From positions 62,001-126,000 of the forward strand of contig JASBTI010000004.1 of the NCBI GenBank assembly GCA_030148505.1: a DNA stretch of 64,000 nucleotides, written 5' to 3'. A program made the translations under genes and the position numbers. Under the pieces are notes generated by a model. It saw only the letters and a list, made by a program, of their open reading frames with translations. It did not search any database and was not told the DNA's origin. This document shows, piece by piece, positions 17,939-26,434 of this stretch. The stretch is from Rhodanobacter sp. GTDB taxonomy: Bacteria; Pseudomonadota; Gammaproteobacteria; Xanthomonadales; Rhodanobacteraceae. Each line of letters opens with the position of its first letter. Within the stretch, counting starts at the first letter, position 1.

Positions 17939-17962
17939 CACGGCTTCCGGCGGGACAGTCGA

Positions 17963-18892
17963 TCACTCGATCAGCGTATGGGTCTCGGCGACGCCCAGCA
18001 GTTCAGTCTGCTCCGCCGGACGTTTCCGGCGGTTGAGCAGCGGGTGGGCGAACACGGCCGCGAGGATGATCACCACGCCGGCATAGAACCAGTAATGCAA
18101 TTCGCGCTGCTCGCCCAGCAACACGATCGCCAGCACGATCGAATACACCGGTTCCAGGTTGGTGACCATCTGCACGCCGAATGCGCTCATGTGACGCAGT
18201 GCTACCAGCGCCAGCGAGAACGGCAGCAAGGTGCAGCCGAACGATAGCGCCAGCAGTAACAGGGCGTCATGGCGGTCCGGCAAGGGGAATGCCGGACCGG
18301 TATGCGGCAATAGCGGCGCCAGCAGGGTGAGGAAGAGTGTGCCGGTGCCCAGTTCGATGCAGGTGACGGTCAAAGGGTCGCCATGTGCCACCATGCGTTT
18401 GTTGAACGAGCCGAACAGCGCCACGAACAGCGCCGATACTACGCCGACCGCAATCCCGATACGCATGCCGTGCGGGACGCCGCCGACTACCATTGCCACC
18501 CCGGGTACCACGGCGACGGCAATCATCAGCTCCCGCGGATCGAAACGCCGGCGCGCGATCCACGGTTCGATGAAGGCCAGGAAGACCGGACCCAGAGCGA
18601 TACAAGTGGCGCCGACGGATGCATTCGCCAGCTTGATTGCGGCGTAGAACGTGAGCCAGTGCAAGGCCACCAATACCCCGATGCCGGCATACGCCCAGCG
18701 CATCCGCGCTGGCATGGCGAATATGCCACGCCAGACTCTGGGCAGCAGCAGCAAAGCAGCTACCACCAACAGCATGCGCCACCACACCAGCGGCAAGGCA
18801 GGCAGCGTGATCAATTTGCCCAGGATCGCGGTAACGCCCCAGAGCAGAACACAGAAGTGAATCTGCAGGCGGGCCTGTGTGACGGGTTGCAT
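17963..18892 (-). CDS. EamA/DMT family transporter
   Basis: A 309-residue inner-membrane protein with about ten hydrophobic helices in two EamA repeats, the drug/metabolite transporter layout of amino-acid or metabolite exporters. The second repeat ends with the family-typical LEPVYSIVLAIVLLGE (about 255-270). Substrate unknown. The start is ATG in MQPVTQARLQIHFC; the frame is open upstream without support and no ribosome binding site is obvious. Convergent with the small Met/His-rich gene. Confidence 0.88.
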   Translation of the reverse strand: MQPVTQARLQIHFCVLLWGVTAILGKLITLPALPLVWWRMLLVVAALLLLPRVWRGIFAMPARMRWAYAGIGVLVALHWLTFYAAIKLANASVGATCIALGPVFLAFIEPWIARRRFDPRELMIAVAVVPGVAMVVGGVPHGMRIGIAVGVVSALFVALFGSFNKRMVAHGDPLTVTCIELGTGTLFLTLLAPLLPHTGPAFPLPDRHDALLLLALSFGCTLLPFSLALVALRHMSAFGVQMVTNLEPVYSIVLAIVLLGEQRELHYWFYAGVVIILAAVFAHPLLNRRKRPAEQTELLGVAETHTLIE

Positions 18893-19076
18893 GGAGGGTT
18901 CGCAAAAGGCGGGGACGCGGCATTCTAGTGCTCGCCGAGGTTCACTGAACAGGCAGGCGGCGTTCCGTCGAGGGAGTGGGTGCCGGTAACCTCGCGATGA
19001 CACGGCGACTGAAGTTCATGGCGCAGAGAGCCATACCCGCGATGGCGGGTCCTGTTGAGGCTGCGGGGACGGCGTC

Positions 19077-21266
19077 TTAGTGTGCGCGAGGGCTCGCCGG
19101 CGTGGGGCCGGCGGGCATGGTGTCGGGTTTGCCGCGCATTTTTTCCAGCGTCGCAGCGCAGGTGTTTTTCTGCGTGTCGTCACGCCTGGGAACGATCAGT
19201 GGGAGTAGCGGCGCCGCGGGAGCCGCAAAGGCAGCCAACGCGGCGGCGCCCGCACCGCGAAGGATTAACGGTCCCGCTTGCACCCCGACATCGGGATGCT
19301 TCAGCGTGCCCTTGACGTAGAGTGGCGAGCGTAGCGAAAGAATGCGCAGTCCCTTGGTCTGCGGCTTCACATGGAGGTCGAGATGTTCGTTGGCGAAATT
19401 GACCGTGCCGGTCACCTGGATAAGTGCGTCTGCCGTGTCGAACACGAACAAGCGGGTAGTGAACAGGCCATGGTTCGCCGATAGGTCAGTGGCCGCGCAA
19501 TTGATGCGCACCGTCTTGTCACCGAACAGCTTGCCGATCACGATATTGGCGACATTCAGGCCGGCGGTTTCCAGCAACGTCTTGCTGATCGCTCCGTCGT
19601 CCATCAGCAGCTTGGTTTCACCGCTGGCGCTGCCCAGCAGCGCCGCCACCGAATTACCGACGGCCTGAAGCTCGAGGTTGCCGTTGATTTCACCGAAGCT
19701 GGTACGCATCGGCTTGAAGGCGGGAAACAACTGCTTCAGCTTGATATGCCGCGCCCGCAGCTTCAGCGTACCGTGCATGGGCGTGGCGTTGCCGTTCAAG
19801 CGCAGGGCGCTGGCGATGGTTCCGCCGGCGAGGCCAAAGCGCAACGGGTCCAGCTTAAGCACGCCATCGTTCATCACGATATGGGTGTGCAATGAATCGA
19901 GCGGCAACTTTTTGCCGTGCAGGATACGCTCGCCGTCAAACGTCACGTCAGCATCCATTGCTTTCCAGCGGTCGCTGCGGAATGGTGTCGCGGGAAGCAG
20001 TCTGCCTGGGGGACGCTGTACGGTCTTCCGGGCTGTTTTCGCGTCGACCGATGGGGCGCCGATCAAGGGGGCGAGATCGGTGAACTGAAGTACCTCTGAT
20101 CTAAGCTTGCCGGTCAGCTTGGGGCGCTTGCCGCCGGTGGTATAGATCAGGCTGCCTTGCAGGTCGCTGGCGCCGACCCGCCCGCGGAAATTGCGGTAGC
20201 TGAAACGGCTACCGTCCCGGTGCAGGTCTGCACGCAAGCGGCCCACCGTGGTATACGGTGGCGTGTCGGGCAGCGTGACTCCGAACAACGGGTAGAGTCG
20301 GGCCATGCTCGGTCCGGATAGCCATAGCTGCATGTCCAGTGCATCGAGATGCATCGGATCGGTCAAGGTGCCGATCACGGCGATATGGCTGCCACCGATA
20401 CGCATATCGGCCTGGATCGGGAAGGGACGATCAGGCTGCTGCAGGGCAAGTACAGCACCTGTCTTGCCACGACCCGTGATCGGGGCTCCCTGATATCGGC
20501 CCCCGACCTGCCAGCCAAAATGGTAAGAGGTGCGCCCGACATTCTGCGACACCCGTGGTTTGCGAGCGCGCGGGATGGCGGTTGGCGCAGTGGCATCGAT
20601 TCTCGCCCCGGTTTGTGTACTTGCAGCTGCCGAGGCTTCCGCCATCAGCTGCTTGAACGGTATCGCATGCTGCAACGGGGTCACCGTAATCGACAGATCT
20701 GTCTGCTGGCGGGGCTCCTTCAGCGTGACCGTGCCCCGGTCGAAGCCGATCGCATCCAGGTCGAGGTGCCAGCGCGAGGGTGTGGCGTTCTGGGCCCGCT
20801 GGAATTGCCAGTTTGCGCGCCCCTGGGCGTCGCGCTCCAGGTGGACCGTGGGGTGGACCAGCCGCATCGAGGGGATCACTACGCGATGGGTCAGCAAAGG
20901 CCACGGCGACAGTCGGAAATGGAGGGCATCAAGGTGCGCGAACCGAGGCTGTGAAGCCCAGGGCGGGTTGTCGATGCGGATGTCGTTTGCGGTGAATTCC
21001 GGCCACGGCAACAAGCCGGCCAGCCATCCCGCCGAGCCGTCGTGTCGCCATGCGACAGTGAGGTTGCCCTTGATGACAACCGGCCGCCCCAGCGCCTGGC
21101 TTACCCGGCTGTCCAGAAACGGCTTGAGGCGATTCCAGTTGAAGGTGGCAACCACCAGCACGATCAGGGCGAGCAGCCCCAGCAGCAGGCCCACCGAGGC
21201 GGCCAGCAGCTTTTGGCGGCGCGACCAGCGGTGTTTCTCTTCGAACGTCGGGCGTGATGCATCCAT
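19077..21266 (-). CDS. AsmA family protein
   Basis: A 729-residue member of the AsmA/TamB-like superfamily, inner-membrane anchored with a large periplasmic part implicated in lipid transport to the outer membrane. It has a cytoplasmic basic N-terminus, one membrane helix (about 22-43), then the AsmA N-terminal signature FNWNRLKPFLDSRVSQALGR. The C-terminal AsmA domain (about 480-680) includes LDDGAISKTLLETAGLN-like and VRINCAATDLSANHGLFTTR segments. The C-terminus is a hydrophobic Ala/Pro stretch followed by a charged tail. It is upstream of the DMT gene on the same strand. Confidence 0.9.
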   Translation of the reverse strand: MDASRPTFEEKHRWSRRQKLLAASVGLLLGLLALIVLVVATFNWNRLKPFLDSRVSQALGRPVVIKGNLTVAWRHDGSAGWLAGLLPWPEFTANDIRIDNPPWASQPRFAHLDALHFRLSPWPLLTHRVVIPSMRLVHPTVHLERDAQGRANWQFQRAQNATPSRWHLDLDAIGFDRGTVTLKEPRQQTDLSITVTPLQHAIPFKQLMAEASAAASTQTGARIDATAPTAIPRARKPRVSQNVGRTSYHFGWQVGGRYQGAPITGRGKTGAVLALQQPDRPFPIQADMRIGGSHIAVIGTLTDPMHLDALDMQLWLSGPSMARLYPLFGVTLPDTPPYTTVGRLRADLHRDGSRFSYRNFRGRVGASDLQGSLIYTTGGKRPKLTGKLRSEVLQFTDLAPLIGAPSVDAKTARKTVQRPPGRLLPATPFRSDRWKAMDADVTFDGERILHGKKLPLDSLHTHIVMNDGVLKLDPLRFGLAGGTIASALRLNGNATPMHGTLKLRARHIKLKQLFPAFKPMRTSFGEINGNLELQAVGNSVAALLGSASGETKLLMDDGAISKTLLETAGLNVANIVIGKLFGDKTVRINCAATDLSANHGLFTTRLFVFDTADALIQVTGTVNFANEHLDLHVKPQTKGLRILSLRSPLYVKGTLKHPDVGVQAGPLILRGAGAAALAAFAAPAAPLLPLIVPRRDDTQKNTCAATLEKMRGKPDTMPAGPTPASPRAH

Positions 21267-21340
21267 GGCCGATTCATACCCCGCCCGATGACAAGGTTAT
21301 GTATGGGCGTGGCTGCCGTCAGCCAGCGGTTCATCCATTG

Positions 21341-21934
21341 CTATGCCGCCACCTGCTCGCGCTGGCGGCGGTCGATCCGATAGACTGCGGCGGGCGGCAG
21401 GTTGAACAACACGCTGCCGATGCGTGTGGCTTGCAGGTCCAGTCGCTCCAGCAGTTGACGTGATAGTGGGCAGCGGGGTCCATAGGTAAACTGGTAAAAC
21501 ACGCCATTGACGTGCAGCTGCCGCTCGAACACACCCTGGATGATCGCCGCGACCTGGGCGGCCGGCATCGACAGCAAAGGCAGCCCACTGACTACCGCGC
21601 TGGCGCGCTCATCGCCGAACAGCGACCGGGTCTGCCCCAATTTGGCGGCATCCATGCTCAACACGCGGGCCTCCGGATAGCGCTTGGTGAGCGCCTCGGC
21701 AAATACCGGATCGGCTTCGATCAGAGCAAGCCGGTGGGTCGGCAGACCTCGCGCCAGCAAGGCCCGGGTGAACACCCCGGTCCCTGGGCCCAGCTCGATC
21801 ACCGGGCCGTCCAGATGATTGACATGCGAGGTCATCAGCCGGGTCAGCGACGGACCGGACGGAGCCAGCGCACCGATGCTGCGGGGCGCGCGCAGCCAGG
21901 CGCGCCAGAAGCTCAAGGTGTCGTTCAGCAGCAT
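21341..21934 (-). CDS. PmtA-like phospholipid/rRNA-adenine-type methyltransferase
   Basis: A 197-residue class I SAM methyltransferase. SAM motif I is ELGPGTGVFTRALL (about 47-60), motif II LALIEADPVFAEAL, and the later motif VVSGLPLLSMP replaces the NPPY-type motif. The N-terminus FWRAWLRAPRSIGALAPSG and this GLPLL motif are typical of phospholipid N-methyltransferase PmtA homologues, which methylate phosphatidylethanolamine. Some family members are annotated as rRNA adenine dimethylases; the substrate here is not proven. It lies 74 bases upstream of the AsmA gene on the same strand. Confidence 0.82.
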   Translation of the reverse strand: MLLNDTLSFWRAWLRAPRSIGALAPSGPSLTRLMTSHVNHLDGPVIELGPGTGVFTRALLARGLPTHRLALIEADPVFAEALTKRYPEARVLSMDAAKLGQTRSLFGDERASAVVSGLPLLSMPAAQVAAIIQGVFERQLHVNGVFYQFTYGPRCPLSRQLLERLDLQATRIGSVLFNLPPAAVYRIDRRQREQVAA

Positions 21935-22058
21935 CAGGAATTCCGCAACGACACAGGACGGGAAAGCAGGCGAGAGGCCCTATAGGTGCGCCAAACTAAC
22001 TCGTTTGGCTGAACATGATGTTCTTGTTGTCTGCGGCGCCGGTTGTCAGTGCCCGTCA

Positions 22059-23024
22059 TCACCGTGTGGCCGGCGAGCGGGCAGGGATGGATCGGGTCGG
22101 CACTTCGATGCTGCAAAGGTCGACTTTGCCGGCAGGCACGGTATAAAACGCATCATGGCGACGGCGTTTGCTTTCGATCAGAGCGGCAAATGTCGGACTG
22201 TCGGTGCGCAGGACCTCGACGGCGGGCCGCCCGGCGGGTGGCAAATCGGCCGCCAGTCGCACCGAACGAATGAGGGTGCGCTGTGCCGGATCCGAGTAGA
22301 AGCCCATCGGTCCGGTCCCTCGCGGCAGTCCTGAGAGCAGCGGCATACCTTCGATCACCCGGCCAGCGATCGCCAGATTCCGGTCGAGCCGTCGCGGAGC
22401 CTGGCCGATCACCACGTACAGTGAGCTGCCATTGCCGCTGTCCGGCGCGATGTTGCGCGCTACCCCGACCATGCCGTAGCAATGGGTCAGCCACTCCCGT
22501 CCGCTCTGCGGGTCGCGGGCTACCGGGAAGCCTTCGGAGAAACCCACGTCGGGAGCATAGAGGTCACCATCGGGCAGGGTTGTCCACGGCAATTCAGGAT
22601 CGATTGAACGGGTATATTCCGGTGGCAATGTTCTTTTTGCCACGCCCAGCGAGCGTCGCTTTGCCTTGTCCCCGTCATCATCGTCGTTCGGGTCGCCCCA
22701 TTGGGTGACGAAATTGTCTTGCACTCGCACGATGGCCAACCCGTCGAAGTAGTGTCCATGCACCAGGGCTCGGATATTCGCCGCGTGCAGCGGGGTGAAG
22801 TCCGGCGCCAGCTCGATCAGCACCCGGCCCCCAGGCAGCTGCATCACCAGCAGGTTGCGTGGATCGGGCCGGCGCCACTCAGTGGGACGGGATCGGGACA
22901 GCAGCTCGTCGCTTGTGGGGGTAGGCCTTGAGGTGGTTGCAGGCTGGGCCGCTGCCAACGCCGGCAAGCCCGCCAGGCCGACGAGCAGCATCACGGTGGC
23001 GTTGAACAGGTGGTAACGAAGCAT
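22059..23024 (-). CDS. Cyclophilin-type peptidylprolyl isomerase, periplasmic
   Basis: A 321-residue exported cyclophilin-like protein. The signal peptide (MLRYHLFNATVMLLVGLAGLPALAAA) is cut near residue 26. The core begins NLLVMQLPGGRVLIELAPDFTPLHAANIRALV and contains YFDGLAIVRVQDNFVTQWGDP, the cyclophilin active-site strand with the Arg kept and FxxQxGDP. It then has a long family-specific insertion (acidic DDDDGDKAK) and GMVGVARN. It would help periplasmic protein folding. A weak 7-bp hairpin (21990-22009) lies downstream. Confidence 0.88.
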   Translation of the reverse strand: MLRYHLFNATVMLLVGLAGLPALAAAQPATTSRPTPTSDELLSRSRPTEWRRPDPRNLLVMQLPGGRVLIELAPDFTPLHAANIRALVHGHYFDGLAIVRVQDNFVTQWGDPNDDDDGDKAKRRSLGVAKRTLPPEYTRSIDPELPWTTLPDGDLYAPDVGFSEGFPVARDPQSGREWLTHCYGMVGVARNIAPDSGNGSSLYVVIGQAPRRLDRNLAIAGRVIEGMPLLSGLPRGTGPMGFYSDPAQRTLIRSVRLAADLPPAGRPAVEVLRTDSPTFAALIESKRRRHDAFYTVPAGKVDLCSIEVPTRSIPARSPATR

Positions 23025-23169
23025 GGATTCCCCTCCGGATAGCTCACTGGGACAACCGACAAGTTAGCAGAGCATGCGTTGGTCAGTCGCGTCGGATGGG
23101 TGCGAGCCGCCTTCCGGGGGGGCGTGTCCGTCGCCGTAGAAAAAGGGGGTGACGACCGTGTGGCGAAGG

Positions 23170-23280
23170 ATGGCGCGTCAGATGCATCGCTTCGATGACG
23201 AATCCTGCCGATTATTTCTGATCCATAACCTGTCCAGCACACCGCAGGTGCTGCAATTCACGGCCAGCTCCGGGCGCTAA
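23170..23280 (+). pseudogene. Possible C-terminal remnant of a glycoside hydrolase-like gene
   Basis: A 36-codon open stretch whose translation contains CRLFLIHNLSSTPQVLQF followed by a stop. The pattern hydrophobic-HNLS-xPQ-hydrophobic resembles the C-terminal beta domain of GH13 alpha-amylase or trehalose-synthase-like enzymes. An in-frame TAG lies 16 codons upstream of the ATG and nothing upstream resembles the rest of such an enzyme. It may be the broken end of a lost gene next to the atypical GGDEF gene, or chance. Low confidence: judged by eye from a very short segment. Confidence 0.25.
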
Positions 23281-23309
23281 ACCGACGGGTTTGTGGACTT
23301 GCGCTCAAG

Positions 23310-24893
23310 TCACCGAGTCGTCAAGTCGCTAGACAGATACCGTCCCTTTCCCAACCCCTTTGCCAAATACATCAGGTCATCGGCTTGCCTGACAAGGTCA
23401 TCAGCGTCGGTATATTTCGGCCCTGCCAATACCAGCCCGCCACTCGCCCCGAACTTGTTTGTATCGTGACCGTCTGGAAGCTCAATGCCGGAAATTGCGC
23501 CGATCATTTTTTCTGCAATACGGGATGCTTCTTCTATGGTATTTACGCCGCTGAGAAAGCATATGAATTCGTCGCCACCAATCCTTGCAGCAAAGTCGCC
23601 ACGGCGTATGCAACTTGTAATGGCCGCGGCTGTATCTTGTAGGATGCGGTCCCCCACCCCATGCCCAAAAAAATCATTTATCTCCTTGAACCCGTCCAGG
23701 TCAAGAAACAGTATGGCGGTATTTTTGCCCTCGGCGCACGATTCCTTCAGTTCCCGCGACAGCGTTTCGTAAAAAAGTCGGCGATTTGGTATGTTCGTAA
23801 GTTCGTCATGCGTTGCCATGTGAATCACTTTCTGGTGCACGAGCTCCTTCTCCCTGTCCTTTTGCAAGAGGATACGGTTATAACGAAGGATGACAGCACC
23901 CATCATCAGGAATATGATGGTGAACACGCCGCTCAGCAGGATTGCCGGGCGATATTGGCTGTACAACATCGCCAGCGTGACCTTTCCATAGTCTTCATAA
24001 GGACCGACTTTCAGTTTTTTCATGAGATCATGGACGGCCTTATAATCGTAGGGAAGCGTCCATCCCCAGTACCTGCCCCGGCGCGCAACGTCTCCTCCAG
24101 TCGGAATGGAAAGTGCTGCCAGACCTACTTTTTCCGCGAGAAAATTGCTTACTTTTCGCGTTCTTGAGAAAGCCCACTCTGGATAAAGCGCCGTGCTGGA
24201 GAGATAGCCGAAGTGTGGATGAGTTTTTTTATTGATGACATGAATATCGTCTGGCCGGATCTTTCCGCTTTTGAAGTATTTTTCAAGCATCCCGGTGCGC
24301 AAGACGCCAGCATCGATCGTTCCATTGATGACTGCTTCCAGGACGTGGCTCTGGGTTCCCAGAAATTCGACCCGACCAGCGGATTTGTAGGGGTCAAATC
24401 CTGATTCAAGCATTTCATTGTAGCCAACCAGCCACCCACCAAAGGCAAGCTTTGATACGCCGCCTACAATTTTTCCGTTCAGGTCATTTATGCCGTAGAT
24501 TCCGCTACCTGGCCTCGTGATGATCACCGACCCGAACTCTGCAAGATGGCCGTCATTTTCCAGCGTCAGGATCTTTGATACGCCATACCGTTGTTCGAGA
24601 TCGACATAGATGGCGGGTTGCGAGATTACAAAGTCAACCTCGCTGCTGGACACCAGTTTTCTTATCCGATCGATGTCGCCAGGCAGTACAGTGATTAATT
24701 TGAATTCATAACCATCCAGGTGATCCTGGAGGTAGCCGATGGTCGGTTGCCACTCCTCTTGACCTTTTTTCAATCCATCGATGGATATGACGAGAACCCT
24801 GATTTCTTTCGTGAAAATTTGTGATGGATACAAGAATAAAGCGATTATTATAAATAATATAAGTTTTGTGCGTGACACTCTTGACTTGATCAA
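23310..24893 (-). CDS. Diguanylate cyclase with PhnD-like periplasmic sensor domain
   Basis: A 527-residue membrane sensor that should make cyclic di-GMP. Order: membrane helix or signal (about 9-27), a PhnD/SBP-type periplasmic ligand-binding domain (about 30-300; DFVISQPAIYVDLEQRYGV, AGVLRTGMLEKY), a second helix (about 320-342), then a GGDEF domain (about 365-520) with DELTNIPNRR, FLDLDGFKEIND and an intact GGDEF active site. The start is TTG: AGGAG lies seven bases upstream and the resulting N-terminus is a good signal anchor. The open frame continues 78 codons upstream but that part is basic and unconserved-looking. AT-richer codons than all neighbours (IIIALFLYPSQIFTKEI) suggest acquisition by transfer. 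The ligand is unknown. Confidence 0.88.
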   Translation of the reverse strand: MIKSRVSRTKLILFIIIALFLYPSQIFTKEIRVLVISIDGLKKGQEEWQPTIGYLQDHLDGYEFKLITVLPGDIDRIRKLVSSSEVDFVISQPAIYVDLEQRYGVSKILTLENDGHLAEFGSVIITRPGSGIYGINDLNGKIVGGVSKLAFGGWLVGYNEMLESGFDPYKSAGRVEFLGTQSHVLEAVINGTIDAGVLRTGMLEKYFKSGKIRPDDIHVINKKTHPHFGYLSSTALYPEWAFSRTRKVSNFLAEKVGLAALSIPTGGDVARRGRYWGWTLPYDYKAVHDLMKKLKVGPYEDYGKVTLAMLYSQYRPAILLSGVFTIIFLMMGAVILRYNRILLQKDREKELVHQKVIHMATHDELTNIPNRRLFYETLSRELKESCAEGKNTAILFLDLDGFKEINDFFGHGVGDRILQDTAAAITSCIRRGDFAARIGGDEFICFLSGVNTIEEASRIAEKMIGAISGIELPDGHDTNKFGASGGLVLAGPKYTDADDLVRQADDLMYLAKGLGKGRYLSSDLTTR

Positions 24894-25195
24894 GGCTGGA
24901 CTCCTTGTCTTTACTGCACAGAAATATTTTATACGCTCATAGTCCTTTTGGCGCAATATTTCGTCGCGTGGCCTTGCGGCAACGCGACTTTTGCAGACAG
25001 CCACGATTTGCGATGCCTGTGAGCTGCGCAATGGCCTCTTCATCGGGGCGCTGGATTTTCCGGCGTGGCATGGATGGCGAGGGGATTGGCTGGCCTCTCG
25101 TTTCATGCGTCCCCTTGACGTCGACAAAAGTCACTGAGACCAGGTTGCGGCGGGCGAAAAACTCGGCATCGGGATGCTGGGCCATGATAGCCGGA
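24894..25195. other. 302-base gap upstream of the diguanylate cyclase
   Basis: Holds the presumed promoter and the TTG ribosome binding site of the diguanylate cyclase gene. The half nearest that gene is AT-richer. An 82-codon minus-strand frame (25185 down to 24937) begins shortly after the DUF1501 stop, but it has no ribosome binding site and no recognisable similarity. I see no repeat or RNA gene. Confidence 0.4.
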
Positions 25196-26395
25196 TCACA
25201 GCAGGTTGAGATTCCGTGGCTGCGCTTGCGGAAACACTGTCTGCAGTTGGCTTCCCCGCAGTCCCCACAGCTGGCCCAGAAGGCCGCTGAGGACATCGCG
25301 GTAGTCATTTAGCACCGGGTAGTCACGGTTCTGCAGCAGATTTTTCGGGGTGATGGCCCGTTGTTCGCCGGCGATGCGGCCGCCATTGACCTTGCCACCG
25401 AGTACCCAGTGCACCGTGCCATGGCCGTGATCGGTGCCGCGGTCACCGTTTTCGCGGAAAGTGCGACCGAACTCGGAGAGAACGACGACGGTAGTCTGGT
25501 TCCAGGCGTCCCCGAGCGCATCGGCGTAGGCGGCCAGGCCTTCACCGAGATTGCGCAGGTTGTCGGCGAGACCGCCTCGCACGCTGCCCTGGTTCACATG
25601 GGTATCCCAACCCCCGACGTCGACGAAGCCAAGCCGGTATTGATCGCGCATCAAGATTGCGATGCGGCGGGTCTCGGCGGCGAAATGGGTGGCGCTGGGC
25701 GCGCCGCGACTGGCCTGGACCATCTCGTCGCGCAGGTCCTGCGAGATGGTTTTCGGCAGTGCCAGGCCATCGGCCGTCGCCTGGGCCAGCGGTGTGTCCT
25801 GGTACATCCGGGTTAGGATGGCCGCTTGCCGGGAGTTGAAGTGCGAACGGGGATTACCCCTCAGCGAGATATTGGGAATGTCGTGCCTGGCGCCCTGGAA
25901 ACTCCGCGGCAGGTTGTTGGTAAAGGTGATCGCCGGTGTGCCGATAAGTTGGTCTGACAGCCGCGCGAGGAAGCCCGAGCGAAAGCGACCTGTTTCACCC
26001 AGCGGCTGGCCTCGCTCGATGTGATCCTGCGTCTCGAAATGACTGCGCGACAAATCATGGGTGCCGGCAAACGGTACAAACGCGATTTGCTTGCGCTGCC
26101 ACATCGTGTAGATCGACTCGCGCAGCACCGGGTTGAGCCCCCACGTCGTGTCCAGCGGGATGGCGCTGTCGGGGTTGCCGGGATCGGGGCGGGCGATTGC
26201 CAGGGTCGGGCGCGACGCGTAATAGAAGTCGCTGCCGTAGGGCACCAGCAGATTGTTGCAATCGTATCCACCGCGCAGGAAGACCAGCAGGAAGCGCGGT
26301 GAGCCAGGCGGCGCCGCAAACAGCTTGCCGGCAAACGACAGGGTAGGCAGCGTGGCGGCAGCCGCTGCGGCGAGCAGGAATTCACGGCGGTTCAT
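25196..26395 (-). CDS. DUF1501 domain-containing secreted protein
   Basis: A 399-residue protein of the DUF1501 family (alkaline-phosphatase/sulfatase-like fold). The N-terminus MNRREFLLAAAAAATLP is a twin-arginine-type signal (RRxFL), so it is probably exported folded. Family motifs: FLRGGYDCNNLLVPYG, HDLSRSHFETQDHIERG, VGGWDTHVNQG, VVVLSEFGRTFRENGDRGTDHGHG. The last resembles the metal site of the alkaline phosphatase superfamily. It pairs with the DUF1800 gene upstream (39-base gap), a recurrent partnership in bacteria with no established function. Confidence 0.92.
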   Translation of the reverse strand: MNRREFLLAAAAAATLPTLSFAGKLFAAPPGSPRFLLVFLRGGYDCNNLLVPYGSDFYYASRPTLAIARPDPGNPDSAIPLDTTWGLNPVLRESIYTMWQRKQIAFVPFAGTHDLSRSHFETQDHIERGQPLGETGRFRSGFLARLSDQLIGTPAITFTNNLPRSFQGARHDIPNISLRGNPRSHFNSRQAAILTRMYQDTPLAQATADGLALPKTISQDLRDEMVQASRGAPSATHFAAETRRIAILMRDQYRLGFVDVGGWDTHVNQGSVRGGLADNLRNLGEGLAAYADALGDAWNQTTVVVLSEFGRTFRENGDRGTDHGHGTVHWVLGGKVNGGRIAGEQRAITPKNLLQNRDYPVLNDYRDVLSGLLGQLWGLRGSQLQTVFPQAQPRNLNLL

Positions 26396-26434
26396 CGGGG
26401 ATCTCGAAGTCGGGCGGATGATGTGAGCATGGGG

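Noticed and set aside
24894-25127. 78-codon upstream extension of the diguanylate cyclase reading frame
   Set aside because: Basic, unconserved-looking sequence without a ribosome binding site. The TTG at 24891-24893 with AGGAG seven bases away gives a proper signal anchor.
24937-25185. 82-codon minus-strand frame just after the DUF1501 gene
   Set aside because: No ribosome binding site, no motif and Arg/Lys-rich run-out at the end. Could be coding but nothing supports it.
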